Positions 9,134-18,599 of a stretch of 40,906 bases of DNA are shown here, piece after piece. The notes under the pieces were generated by a model that saw nothing but the letters and a program-made list of their open reading frames with translations, was not told the DNA's origin and searched no databases. Positions within the stretch are counted from its first letter, which is position 1. Every line of letters begins with the position of its first letter. The DNA is from Rhizophlyctis rosea (taxonomy: Eukaryota > Chytridiomycota > Chytridiomycetes > Rhizophlyctidales > Rhizophlyctidaceae): assembly GCA_027596075.1 (NCBI GenBank), contig JADGJC010000341.1, positions 1 to 40,906 of the forward strand, in the 5' to 3' direction. The translations under genes were made by a program, and so were the position numbers.

Positions 9134-9424
9134 GTGATCATATCAGAGGAAGTTAACTTCGTGTAGTTACCTTATTGTATGTTTAGAATTCAAACAAGAA
9201 AGACTTTTCGCGTGGATTTCACCATTGCTGCATCAATAATCGCCGCATAGTAACGATACACGCCAAAATAGCGACCAACATATTTTAACATAAAGACGCG
9301 CCGTCCATTGGACCCACTCCAAGTCACACCCGAACCCACGTCCAAAGACTCACCAAAGACCAATTCAACAACACAGACCAAACATATCACATCATTTCGA
9401 AACCTTCACCCCGATTGATCCCGC
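9134..9424. promoter_or_regulatory. AT-rich intergenic region upstream of RPB1
   Basis: No convincing gene is present. The stretch is AT-rich until about 9300 and contains several CAAAxA runs. The RPB1 reading frame has a TGA just before its ATG at 9425, so the start is well delimited. A promoter here is inferred from position only. Confidence 0.35.
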
Positions 9425-12400
9425 ATGCTCCTATCACCGTCCACCGCCCCCGTCAAAGATGTGCACAAGATCCACTTCTCCATCCTCTCCCCCAAACTGG
9501 TCAGGGCCTACTCCGTTGCCAAAATCGAGTACCCCGACCTATTTGACAACCAGACCAGGGAGCCGAGGACTGGCGGGCTTTCGGATCTGAGGATGGGTAG
9601 TATAGATAGCAAGGTCAAATGCTGGACCTGCATGGGTACAATCAATGACTGCACAGGACACTTTGGGCATATCGAGCTCGCCACCCCCGTTTACCACATA
9701 AAATACTGGAAGGTGGTGAAGAAGATTATCGAATGCGTCTGCACCCGCTGCTCCCGCTTCCGTTTGCTCCCCACCGACCACCGTTACTCCAAATTCCTGC
9801 GCGTCAAGGACAACTTCGACTTTGCATGGAAGGCCGCCAAGGGCAAGATGGTGTGCGAATACTGCGAGACGCCCTTCCTCCCCATCCGCCACCGAAAGCG
9901 CCCGTTCCAGCTCTACCAGGACGTCAAACGCCTCGACAAGAAGGTCTCCATCATTCCCTTCAGCCCCAAAGAAGTCCGCAAAATCCTCGAGAGGATCAGC
10001 GACGACGACTGCCGCCTCATCGGCCTCAACTCGAAAGATGCCAGGCTCGAATGGTTCATCCTCACCGTCCTCCTCGTCCCACCGCCATGCGTTCGCCCCT
10101 CCGTCAACATGGATTCGGACGGCAAGGGCGAAGATGACCTGACCCACATTCTCGGCAACATCATCCGCTTCAACAACGCTGTCAAGACTTCGGAGACGGC
10201 CAAGGCCCCCGCCGCCAACAAAGAGCAGCTCATCCTCCACGTCATCTGCTACATGGACAATGCTGTGGCGGGCATCCCCCAGGTCGTGCAGAAATCCCAC
10301 CGCCCCATCAGGGCCATCCGTGCGCGCCTCAAGGGGAAGGACGGGAGGGTCCGCAACAACATGATGGGAAAGAGGGTGGATTTTTCGGCGAGGTCGGTCA
10401 TCACTGGCGACCCCAACAACTCCATAGCGCAAGTGGGGGTGCCCAAGAGCGTCGCCAGCACTCTCACCTACCGCAAGACCGTCACCGACATCAACAAAGA
10501 CTTCCTGCAGACCCACGTCGAGCGCGGGTCGGAACACCCCGGCGCCAAATACATCTTCCGCACCGACAAGCCGCCCATCGACCTCAAATTCGCCAAGAAA
10601 AAGCCCATCCTGGAGGTGGGGGATGTAGTCGAGCGGCACTTGATAGCTGGGGACCCCGCCATGTTCAACCGCCAACCGACCCTCCACCGGCCTCTATGAT
10701 GTGCCACAGGGTCCTCGTTGTTTGCGGGTTGACCTTCCGCCTCCACGTGAACGTGTGCGCCTCCTACAACGCCGACTTTGACGGCGACGAAATGAACCTC
10801 TTTTGCCCGCTGAATGAAGGGAGCAGGGGCCGAGAATCTCAACTTATCCACCGTCGCCGACCTCCTTGTCTCCCCGCAATCCAGTAAGCCCGTGAACGCC
10901 CTCGTCCAGGATGCCCTCTGCACCATCAACCTGTTTACCAAGAGGTCTACTTTCCTTCGCCGGGAGAAGGTCATGCAGCTGCTCATGTCCACAAAAGAGA
11001 TGGTCACCACCACTCTCCCCACACCGGCCATTTTGAAACCCGTGCTCATGTGGACCGGCAAGCAGATCATCTCCCTCTTCCTCCCCGACAAGGACCTCCA
11101 CGGGTACCACTCCGCCAGGCTCGACAGCGAGAAGGGGCTCGACACCCCGAGCGATTCGCTCGTGACCATATCGGAGGGAACGCTCCTCACAGGCATCCTG
11201 TGCAAGAAGACGGTGGGCACGGATCCTTCCGGCATCATCCACATCATATGGAGGGATTTCGGGCCCAAGAGGGCGGAACGATTCATCGATGACGTCTCTC
11301 AGATGCTCAACCACTGGATGTTGCACCGCGGGTTCAGCGTCGGGATAGGGGACGGCATGCTGGAAGGGGACGCCCTCAAGACGGTAGCCATCACGCTAGA
11401 AGAAAAAATGGCGCAGGTGGACGACCTCATCGCCAAATACAAGCGGAACGAGTTGTGGGCGGAGGGCACGCTCTCGCTGCAAGACACGATGGAGGGCAAG
11501 GTGCAGAGCTCCTCCTCAACGCCAGGAATGAAGCGGGCGACATAGCGAAGAAGAGGGCCGTCAAGTACAACAACGTCAAACACATGGCCGACGCCGGTTC
11601 CAAGGGGTCCATATTGAACATCTCTCAAATCGGCAGGTGCCTGGTGCAGAAGGTGGTGTACGGCAGCCGCATCCCCAAGTGGTTCAAGGACAGGACTCTT
11701 CCCCATTTCTGCGAGTTTGATGATTCGCCGGACGCGCGCGGCTTCGTGCGGAATTCCTTTATCCGCGGTCTCACCCCGCAGGGGCTCTTCCTTCACGCCA
11801 TGGGGGGCAGGGAGGGCCTAATGGACACGGCGTTGAAGACGGCCAACAGCGGTTACGTGCAGCGGCGCTTCATCAAGGGCATGGAGGACATTTGGAAGAT
11901 GTACGACGGCACGGTGTGGAACGCGCTGGGGAGCGTCATCCAGTTCCGTTACGGGGAGGACGGGATGGACGGGACCGCCATGGAGAACCAAGTCTTTCCT
12001 ACGCTGACGCTGTCGGACCGTGAGCTCCAACGGAAGTATTTCTCCTTCGAAGAGGAACATGAAGCCATCAGGAGGGACAGAGACTTTTTGCGGCAACAAC
12101 TTGGATTGGAGGAGGGCCAGTTCAGCCTCCTCCTCAACATCAGGCACTACAGCGAGACGGCCAGACGCAGCGGATCGATCGGCGTAACCGGTGCCGGAGA
12201 TTTGGAAGAGGGACCTCATTCGTATGCGGGGCACGGCTTGCATGCGGGTTTGGATTTGCAAGAGGGACCTCATTCCGATTCGGGGCAAGACAACCAAGAA
12301 CCTCTGACGCATGAACAAGTCTTCCGCCTCGTGCAGATATTGCCCAAGGAGCTGACTCCCGACGGGTGGGACGAGAGAGACAACCCGAGCAGCCGCTTCT

Positions 12401-13894
12401 TGGGCATCCTCCTGGGCAGCGAGTTGGCCAGTCGCATGGTGATTGACAAGTACGGCTTCACGAGGACCCAGTTCATGAACCTTTTCGCAAAGACCAAGGA
12501 CGCGTACTTCAAGGGACTGGTGAGCGCGGGAGAAGGGGTAGGGGTCATCGCGGGCCAATCTGTGGGGGAACCAGCGACACAGATGAGGCTCAACACGTTC
12601 CACTCATCGGGGGCGGGCAACAAGGCGATGACGACGGGCATCCCCAGGCTCCAAGAGCTCATCAACGTTGCTAACTTCACCAAAACGCCCGGGATGGTGA
12701 TATACCTACGGGACGATGTGAAAAATGACATCAAGGAAGCCGTACGAACCAAGACCGACCTGGTGCACATCACCTTATCCGACCTCCTCCACAAGTTTGA
12801 AATCCTGTGCGACCCTGATTACCTACACACGAACCTCGCAGGCGACGCTGAATGACTCCACCTGCTGCACGTCATCCCAGACGAAGACAGGCCCAACCCC
12901 AACCACCTCCATCCGTTCTTCTGCTGCATCGTCCTCGACACCATGAAGCTGCGGGAAAGCTGACTCACCGTGAGAGAGATCGCGCACCGCATCCGCCAAC
13001 ACCTGGGAGACCATTTCTTCTTGGAGCATTCAAGCGATGCCATTGAACCCTCCGTCATGCACATCCGCCTCTTGAAAGACCCCAAAAATGAACACTCCGC
13101 GAAAAAGGCTCCTGAAAGATTCAGTCCAAAAGGGCCCCGAAAAATCCGCCCATGCCACGATTGATGCCCCCGATGAGCTCCCAATCGAAGAGCTCCTTGA
13201 CACTGTCAAATTCCTCAAGAGCATCTCGGACGATATCCTCAACAACATCACCATCAAGGGCATCCCCGGCATCAAGAAGGCCTTTATTTCGGAGCGACAA
13301 CGCCCCATCGTGGCCCAGGACGGGAGCATCTCTTCTGAGAGGGAGTATGTGATAGAGACGGATGGCATCAACATGAGGGCCGTGATGGAGCACGAGTGTG
13401 TGGACCCTTACCAGCTGGTGTGCAACAACCCCTCGGATTCGTATAGGACGTATGGGATAGGATGTGGGCGGGGGATGCTCATGACGAAAATCAGGGCAGT
13501 CATAGCCGACGGTGGGAGCCACATCAACTACCGATATCACGCCCTACTGTGCGACACCATGACTTAACGCGGGAAACCTTCGCCGGTCACGAGGTACGGC
13601 ATCCACAAGAATGACGCGGGACCGTTGAAACGGTGTACTTTTGAACAGACGGTCGATATTATGATAGAGGCCGCCAGGAGGGGTGAGCAGGACTACATCA
13701 AAGGGGTGTCTGAGAGAATCATGCTGGGTCAACCCATCCCGCTAGGCACGAGCGTGGTCGGGATTGAGCCCGATAAGGGGCATGCACTCCACAGGGCTAT
13801 AGCGGAGCGGATAGTAGAGAATGATCTTCCCACATTCGATTACAGCTCGGACATGATGGAGCCCCAAGTGCCCCAGAATCAGTATAGTTTTTGA
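9425..13894 (+). pseudogene. RPB1: RNA polymerase II-type largest subunit (RPB1) without CTD, broken
   Basis: Catalytic largest subunit of a multisubunit RNA polymerase. Visible in order: clamp zinc sites (CWTCMGTINDCTGHFGH; CTRC...CEYC), GKRVDFSARSVIT, FNRQPTLHR, catalytic NADFDGDEMN, funnel/bridge region (TLPHFCEFDD, GLTPQGLFLHAMGGREG), trigger loop GEPATQMRLNTFH and C-terminal DGGSHINYRYHALLCDTMT...GVSERIMLGQ. The span equals 1,490 codons, as expected for RPB1 ending before a heptad CTD; none is present (ends QVPQNQYSF). It is closer to eukaryotic Pol II than to bacterial beta-prime. Damage: frameshifts near 10690, 10820, 11510 and 13080-13140, plus in-frame TGA 12853-12855, TGA 12961-12963 and TAA 13565-13567. 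A small repeated insertion (EEGPHS/QEGPHS) lies at ~12200-12290. Codons are visibly more G/C-ending than in the flanks. No RPB2 is in the window. Confidence 0.95.
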
Positions 13895-13912
13895 TATTCC
13901 ACAATGTGCTGC

Positions 13913-13918
13913 AATAAA
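13913..13918 (+). terminator. AATAAA polyadenylation signal after RPB1
   Basis: A canonical AATAAA lies 18 bases after the RPB1 stop codon (TGA 13892-13894), consistent with eukaryote-style 3' end formation. Confidence 0.5.
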
Positions 13919-14051
13919 ATCATCATCACGACTGGATATCCTTTCTGCGAGGGTCAAATGGCACAAATAACACTTTGGAATCTACTTTCGGGCTGCGATT
14001 GGTTTATGCATGGAGACCATGTTAACCAACTCATGCAAGCGGAGACTGATT

Positions 14052-14640
14052 TTACCGAGTGAATGAAAACTCAAATTCTGCGCTATAACCATACACTGAA
14101 CGCCGTACAAACCCCTCAGCCGATCCCATCTCCTGCAAACCCCTTGACAACAGGATGCACACTCCCCAAATCTTCGCCCCCGCCGCCTTCGCCACCATTT
14201 TCCGGTCTGGTTTTTCTCCCGCCGCTAGCAAACATTCCACCACCGTTTCCGCAACCCATGACTGCAGGCCCAGCTTTGCTCTGGCAGACTCAGAGGCGAA
14301 GGCGGATACTATTTCGGGCAAGAATTTCCAAGTGGACGATTCCGTAACCCACTGTAGCTTCTGGTTGTCTTTCCGGTAGAGTTCCACCATTTGACAAAAG
14401 TCTTGATGGCATGTGCTCGCTTTGAGACATTTTTCAGGAGCAGTTTGAGGTCCGGGGTCCAACCCTTCTGCAGAAGCATCCCCATCATGTTCAGGCGCTC
14501 TTCATCCACCCTTTGAATGACGATTGACAGCTGGCCGTCCACGCGGTAGCTGGGAATGGTTTTGAGGATGTGATTGAGGAGATCGACGCTAAGGACGGCT
14601 ACGGCGAGATGAATCCCGTATGTGACCGTATTGCGGTGAG
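14052..14640 (-). pseudogene. Helix-rich hypothetical protein fragment, frameshifted
   Basis: Leftward reading VTYGIHLAVAVLSVDLLNHILK, continuing VDGQLSIVIQRVDEERLNMMG and LLKNVSKRAHAIKTF. It must change frame near 14430 to go on as CQMVELYRKDNQKLQW...SAFASESARAKLGLQSW and end EFEFSFTR-stop at 14052. The amphipathic helix pairs resemble those in the protein encoded at 14806-16110, so both may be pieces of one alpha-solenoid gene. No family is assigned. Confidence 0.5.
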
Positions 14641-14748
14641 GTGTGGGATGAAATTGCGGTGCACGAAGGAGGAGATGTAGAATGCGCTGTGTGAATGTGC
14701 ATGGAAAATGTGCGTGAATCAGGTACTTGTTCAGTCAGTTACGAGCCC

Positions 14749-14796
14749 AGTCACAATAGAAGAGTCACAATAGTAAAGGTCACAATAGAAGACAAG
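14749..14796. repeat. GTCACAATAGAAGA short tandem repeat
   Basis: Three imperfect copies of a 14-17 base unit built on GTCACAATAG, between the two halves of the broken helix-rich gene(s). Nothing else is seen in 14641-14805. Confidence 0.6.
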
Positions 14797-14805
14797 GGAT
14801 GCTTT

Positions 14806-16110
14806 TCATGAGTGAAAGACAGCCATTCTCACCTTGCCCCGATTTGTGCCCTCCTCATCGTGCTGCGCCATGCGATCCAACAAGTAGTTGACCGCGCATC
14901 TGACCGGGTCGCAGGTAGCTTTGTAATGAGGAGCATTGTTTTTGATGGTGAAGATTTCCCGTATCCGGATGCAACGCGCCATTCTCGCAGCACAGGCCCC
15001 CGCCACTGTCTCAAACCCTTTCAAACAGGCGAATCAAGCCAACGAGAAGAGGGCAACGCCAGTTTCCTCGTTCACGGGACTCTTCACGCCGCCTTTGAAA
15101 ATCGCCTGGAACACGGGGAGACCATCAATCCAGAAAATCCGTTCCCAAGGCTGCAGCTGGTTGCGGGGAAAGTGGCTCTCGATACTGGCTGTAGCTAAGA
15201 AGTGAGAGACGCCGGCTTGATGAGACGAAGTATTGAGTGTTGAGAGCTTGAAGCACAGGCCTCAATAGTTGAGCCACCGGGAAAGCCTGTAGAGAACAGC
15301 GAACCACCGTATCAAAGGTCGACGATAATGACCCGATCAATTGAACTCTGCGGAGGAAAGAGATGGATGAGAATGGTGAGATTCTCGTCCACATTTTACA
15401 TGTCTTTCATGTATCCACACCCGAAAGCAAAAATAGACAGACCTTTGATGCTGAGCGCCCAAATCTGCCATCCGCTTCAAGACGGGAGCCACGATTCCTT
15501 GAATGGGACAGCCAGCAGGACCACTCGTCGCATGCCAAAACTTTTGCAAGAGACGCATCGTCTCCTTCACCATGAATTCCCACCCTTGTTCGACCCCTTT
15601 GATGAACCCGTCCCGCAAAATCCGTTCCGTAGACCACAACTTATCCTCCACTGACAACACGCCCTCCCAACCTTCATCAATTACGTTTTTGATTTCTTCC
15701 AAACATAGATTCACAACCACTTCATCCTTGCATTCCACCGCCTTGACAAATATAAACCGTAGGTTACGTTTCCCCTGTTCATGAATGGAAAAATGACTGT
15801 CCCGACCCTCTTTCTCGTGATGGACGCTCATGATGGCGAGGATTAGGTCGCGGTCTTCCGTTCGATCGTGTAGCTTTTGGCCATAAAAGGTGCTGAAGCC
15901 CCTGAAGAGTCGGTGTTCTTGGAAGAGTTCCCGCATGGCTTGATGGTTCGCCCACAAGTTTCCGTATGTCTCAAGGTCTAAAAAGTCACCAAAATGAGGC
16001 AAGATATCGGGTTGGACGATAGGGAAGGACATTTCGTTGAGGAAGGATGGGAGGGTGCTCGCGGAGGCCGTCGCGGAGTGGAGGTTGGGGAGGCGTCGCT
16101 TGGTAGGCAT
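14806..16110 (-). pseudogene. F-box-like, helix-repeat protein, broken
   Basis: Starts MPTKRRLPNLHSATASAS at 16110. Residues ~35-65 (PDILPHFGDFLDLETYGNLW..HQAMRELF) look like an F-box or related helical motif that recruits ubiquitin ligases. Paired amphipathic helices follow (FVKAVECKDEVVVNLCLEEIK, ERILRDGFIKGVEQGWEFMV, LLQKFWHATSGPAG), typical of an alpha-solenoid. The first frame ends at 15337. Continuation appears in other frames: PRNQLQPWERIFWIDGLPVFQ near 15150, then an in-frame TGA at 15034-15036 before FACLKGFETVAGACAARM, ending at 14806. At least one frameshift lies between 15200 and 15340. It resembles the F-box/repeat proteins common in algal and amoebal large viruses; function is inferred only. 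Confidence 0.5.
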
Positions 16111-16136
16111 TGTCCCCCGCTGGTTTCCTGCAGTTC

Positions 16137-16290
16137 TGGAGAGCTACGATGGGGAGTTTTTGAGAGCTACCATGTCGAGTTTTTGAGAGCTACGATGTCG
16201 AGCTTTTGAGAGCTACCATGTCGAGTTTTTGAGAGCTACAATGTCGAGTTTTTGAGAGCTACAATATCGAGTTTTTGAGAGCTACAAGAG
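16137..16290. repeat. Minisatellite GAGAGCTACxATGTCGAGTTTTT
   Basis: About six to seven head-to-tail copies of a 23-24 base unit (GAGCTACGATGTCGAG plus a T-run). They start 27 bases upstream of the F-box-like gene's ATG and could sit in its promoter. Confidence 0.85.
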
Positions 16291-16547
16291 CAAGGAAGAA
16301 CTACAAAACAGTGGGGAACTGTGTAACAGGAAAGAGAGAGAGAGAAAGAGAACAGAAGCACGTTTTCATTGCCTCATCCGGAGGAGCAGCATGGGAACGG
16401 AGTGAGACACTTGCGCAGCATCAGGAGCATGGGAACATGGTGAGACATTGAGTCATCCATCCCTTGCCTGAATCAGTATGAGTCATTCCAACCCCACCCA
16501 ATTAAGCCATATTGGGTATATGAAACAGTTCCCTTTCCTTTTTGGGG

Positions 16548-16582
16548 GGATATTAGTCTGGACTAATAGTCTACTAGACTAG
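16548..16582. repeat. Nested palindromes ATTAGTC-TG-GACTAAT and TAGTCTACTAGACTA
   Basis: Two adjacent perfect or near-perfect dyads share TAGTC/GACTA half-sites within 35 bases. This is a compact symmetrical block of the sort used as a protein-binding site or cruciform. Confidence 0.55.
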
Positions 16583-16743
16583 CTACACAATGAGACCATC
16601 ACTCTGTCATCTCCCCACATCAGTCAACATCGCATCATTCGACAGTACATCTTTATACCAGGGTGGACATTGCGCCCACAACATGGTACCTTCACCACAA
16701 GGATGTAGCCTATGCACGGAAGTGACGTGTTGTGTGCTGATTA

Positions 16744-16788
16744 TGGTGGTGCATTGTAGCCACTCTGAGTGGCTACTATGCACTACCA
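16744..16788. repeat. Long hairpin centred on GTAGCCACTC/GAGTGGCTAC
   Basis: GTGCATTGTAGCCACTC is followed almost directly by its inverse complement GAGTGGCTACTATGCAC, giving a stem of about 17 base pairs with one or two mismatches and almost no loop. It is not between two convergent genes, so a simple terminator role is not indicated. Confidence 0.7.
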
Positions 16789-17289
16789 TAGACCCTCCCA
16801 ATGTGGCTTAGGCACCCTGCTATGACTCATATTTTGTCATATGTGGCTTATGCACCCTCCACCTCCAAGCCACATATTACATAAGCACCCTCCTATAGCC
16901 ACTATAGCCACTCCCAATATCTACGGTTACCCTCCCAGCCAGATGACTCATTATGACTCTTTGTCCACTTTTCGCACTTATATTTCATACCATACATTCC
17001 CTTACATACTCTACATATCTCTATTGATACACTACACTACATTGAAAAATGTCTTTTTTTCCTTTTTTTGCCACTTCCATCATTTTCATACCTTTGGTGG
17101 CTTTCGCCCCATATGGCTTAATTGGTAATCACTCCTCTTTTCTCTCGTTACTATGACTCCCATGGTTTTCCTTGGATTCTATGGATCCTAGCTCATACTA
17201 GTCTTTACTATCCTTTTTCAAGGCTAGGTAAGCATCTGGTAATACTCTTGTGTTTTTAGCACCTTCTGGTAACATTTTATGGTAACAGA

Positions 17290-17410
17290 AATCCTAGCCT
17301 CTCTAGCCTGGTTTTAGGGGGTATTTGTATAAATTCAAAATAAAATTGCATTTTTTTTTTGGAGTCGCCTTTCATTTTCCACTGAAATACCCTAAAAACA
17401 GGATAGGATT
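17290..17410. terminator. CTAGCCT inverted-repeat element, copy 1
   Basis: The left arm carries a CTAGCCT doublet, CCTAGCCTCTCTAGCCTG (17293-17310), then GTTTTAGGGGGTATTT to 17326. The right arm AAATACCCTAAAAACAGGATAGGA (17385-17408) is its inverse complement. The ~58-base core is AT-rich with a T10 run. It matches copies at 27275-27399 and 32783-32915. This copy is not obviously flanked by convergent genes, so either a gene to its left has been lost or the unit is a small mobile repeat. Confidence 0.6.
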
Positions 17411-17473
17411 GATAGTCTTAGTGGAAAAACGCTTCCACAAAAAAACAATTGTAAACAAAGTGTAAACAAACAA

Positions 17474-17671
17474 ATGACTGACGAGACTGTGATATGCCCA
17501 GAATGCCACCAATTGACGCAAAGGTCAAGCTAGAAGTATCGCTTGGAGAAAGGAGGCGACCAGTATTGTACAGACTGTTGGTGGGAACTGACGGCGCCGC
17601 CGGCCAAATGGAGCATCCTTGACTTCATAGAAGAAGAAGTGGAGCCAAGTCCAGACACAATCGGCGAATAG
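17474..17671 (+). pseudogene. Small zinc-ribbon-like protein, one in-frame TAG
   Basis: A 65-residue reading begins MTDETVICPECHQLTQRSS, passes an in-frame TAG (17531-17533) and continues KYRLEKGGDQYCTDCWWEL...LDFIEEEVEPSPDTIGE-stop. The CPEC and CTDC pairs form a classic small zinc ribbon, with an acidic C-terminus. Such ribbons occur in viral transcription factors, but a specific role cannot be assigned. It is convergent with 17793-18236. Confidence 0.55.
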
Positions 17672-17792
17672 TTGGGCGTTCACCTCTCCACTGCAAACAC
17701 AATCAGAGCGATGGAACAGAATCTTTCATTTCTGGGACAGTCGGGACTGATTTTATAAACCTTGTGAAATTCTAAGGTCAACGGCAACACTT

Positions 17793-18236
17793 TTACTTAG
17801 TGGTTCCTTTCTTCTTCAAGGGCAGCTTCCTACCTTTTGGTTCCGGTGGCGGGATTACCTCTCTGATCAAACACTCGACTAGTTGATGCGTGTAGTTGTG
17901 CCACACGGATCGAAGCACTTCATCTTGTTGCTCTTTTGTAGTTTTGGACCAGTGTTTGTTGGCTTTGAGTTTCTTTTCCAATTCAAGGACTTATTCGCCT
18001 GTTAGCTCATCGTGAAAGAAGTACATATGTTTTGCATTTACGGTGACGAAACTTTTAGCGTCCTCGTTTGGTTCATCTTCGTCAAAAGTAACGACGAACG
18101 GCGGCTGGCCCGAAGCTCTTGTAGCCACAGGTGTGTCAACTATGACCGGCTTGCGAGTTTTCTTAGTTTCTTTCAATGGTTCCCAGGGGCTACTGGCTTG
18201 TTCGTAAAAGATCTTCAATCGCTTTCGTTTGGTCAT
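17793..18236 (-). pseudogene. Hypothetical charged protein, in-frame TAA
   Basis: Starts MTKRKRLKIFYEQASSPWEP at 18236. An internal TAA (17991-17993) separates MYFFHDELTGE from VLELEKKLKANKHWSKTTKEQ; the junction reads as a natural helix start with Gln in place of the stop. It ends KLPLKKKGTTK-stop, about 147 residues in all. The basic N- and C-termini and central acidic segment suggest a nucleic-acid-associated protein. It is the last of a leftward series downstream of the fibre gene. Confidence 0.6.
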
Positions 18237-18278
18237 ATTACCTGTATGAGTCTAATCTTTCCACTGGGTGCGTCCTTC

Positions 18279-18365
18279 TCACTCGCGTGTGATGTTCAAA
18301 AATACCTGCTTGATTTTCCCGTCCTGGCGAAGGTATCCATAGATGAATTGGTTGTCGAGTGTCAT
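18279..18365 (-). CDS. Possible 28-residue ORF
   Basis: A tiny frame, MTLDNQFIYGYLRQDGKIKQ through to NITRE-stop, starts two bases after the stop of the 18369-18599 gene (TGAGTGATG) and fills the gap before 18236. Its compact spacing is the only support. It may be the head of a decayed longer gene. Confidence 0.3.
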   Translation of the reverse strand: MTLDNQFIYGYLRQDGKIKQVFLNITRE

Positions 18366-18368
18366 CAC

Positions 18369-18599
18369 TCAACCACACTTGAGAAACGACTTTAACTGAC
18401 CTCCCGTAATGCTGCAGACTCTATCATTCTCTTTAAACATCTCCTGACTCTCTTCGGTGACATTGAAATGCATAAAGACGTCTTTGTGGTTTGTTCTCAA
18501 CAGCCAGCATAGCGTGTCCCAGTCACCGGTACTCAACAGCTGATTCAAGTCCATTCGCCTGAGTCCATCGGCCTTTAAGATCTCGTCAAAGAAGTCCAT
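18369..18599 (-). CDS. Small hypothetical protein overlapping the fibre stop
   Basis: A 76-residue protein, MDFFDEILKADGLRRMDLNQ...GGQLKSFLKCG. Its ATG at 18599 lies inside the last codons of the fibre frame (CATGGACTTCTTTGA), a 14-base overlap typical of compact viral genomes. It is rich in amphipathic helices. Possible roles include a fibre-assembly partner, by position only. No family is recognised. Confidence 0.6.
   Translation of the reverse strand: MDFFDEILKADGLRRMDLNQLLSTGDWDTLCWLLRTNHKDVFMHFNVTEESQEMFKENDRVCSITGGQLKSFLKCG

Larger units (their letters stand above)
16291..17289. other. Non-coding, repeat- and palindrome-rich region
   Basis: No gene is supported in these ~1,000 bases. 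They contain a GA microsatellite (about 16330-16352), a GCATGGGAAC duplication (16390-16450), nested short palindromes (16548-16582), a long hairpin (16744-16788), and direct and inverted copies of TGTGGCTTATGCACCCTCC around 16800-16890. From ~16980 the base composition turns pyrimidine-rich and AT-rich. It could be host intergenic DNA between two viral segments, or the terminal or origin region of the element. Confidence 0.6.

Noticed and set aside
9539..10687. Long leftward open frame of 382 codons
   Set aside because: Lies entirely antisense to conserved RPB1 motifs; it is a shadow created by the G/C-rich codon use of that gene. The same holds for the 261-codon leftward frame at 11818-12603 and others across RPB1.
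9425..13894. Explaining RPB1 frameshifts as introns
   Set aside because: Homology runs on with shifts of only a few bases and no GT...AG interval between the matched halves, for example HRP then SMMCHRV near 10690.
16590..17128. Short open frames in the 16.6-17.1 kb block
   Set aside because: They follow the hairpin and repeat composition (His/Thr/Ser-rich), have no motif and no neighbouring gene spacing that would support expression.
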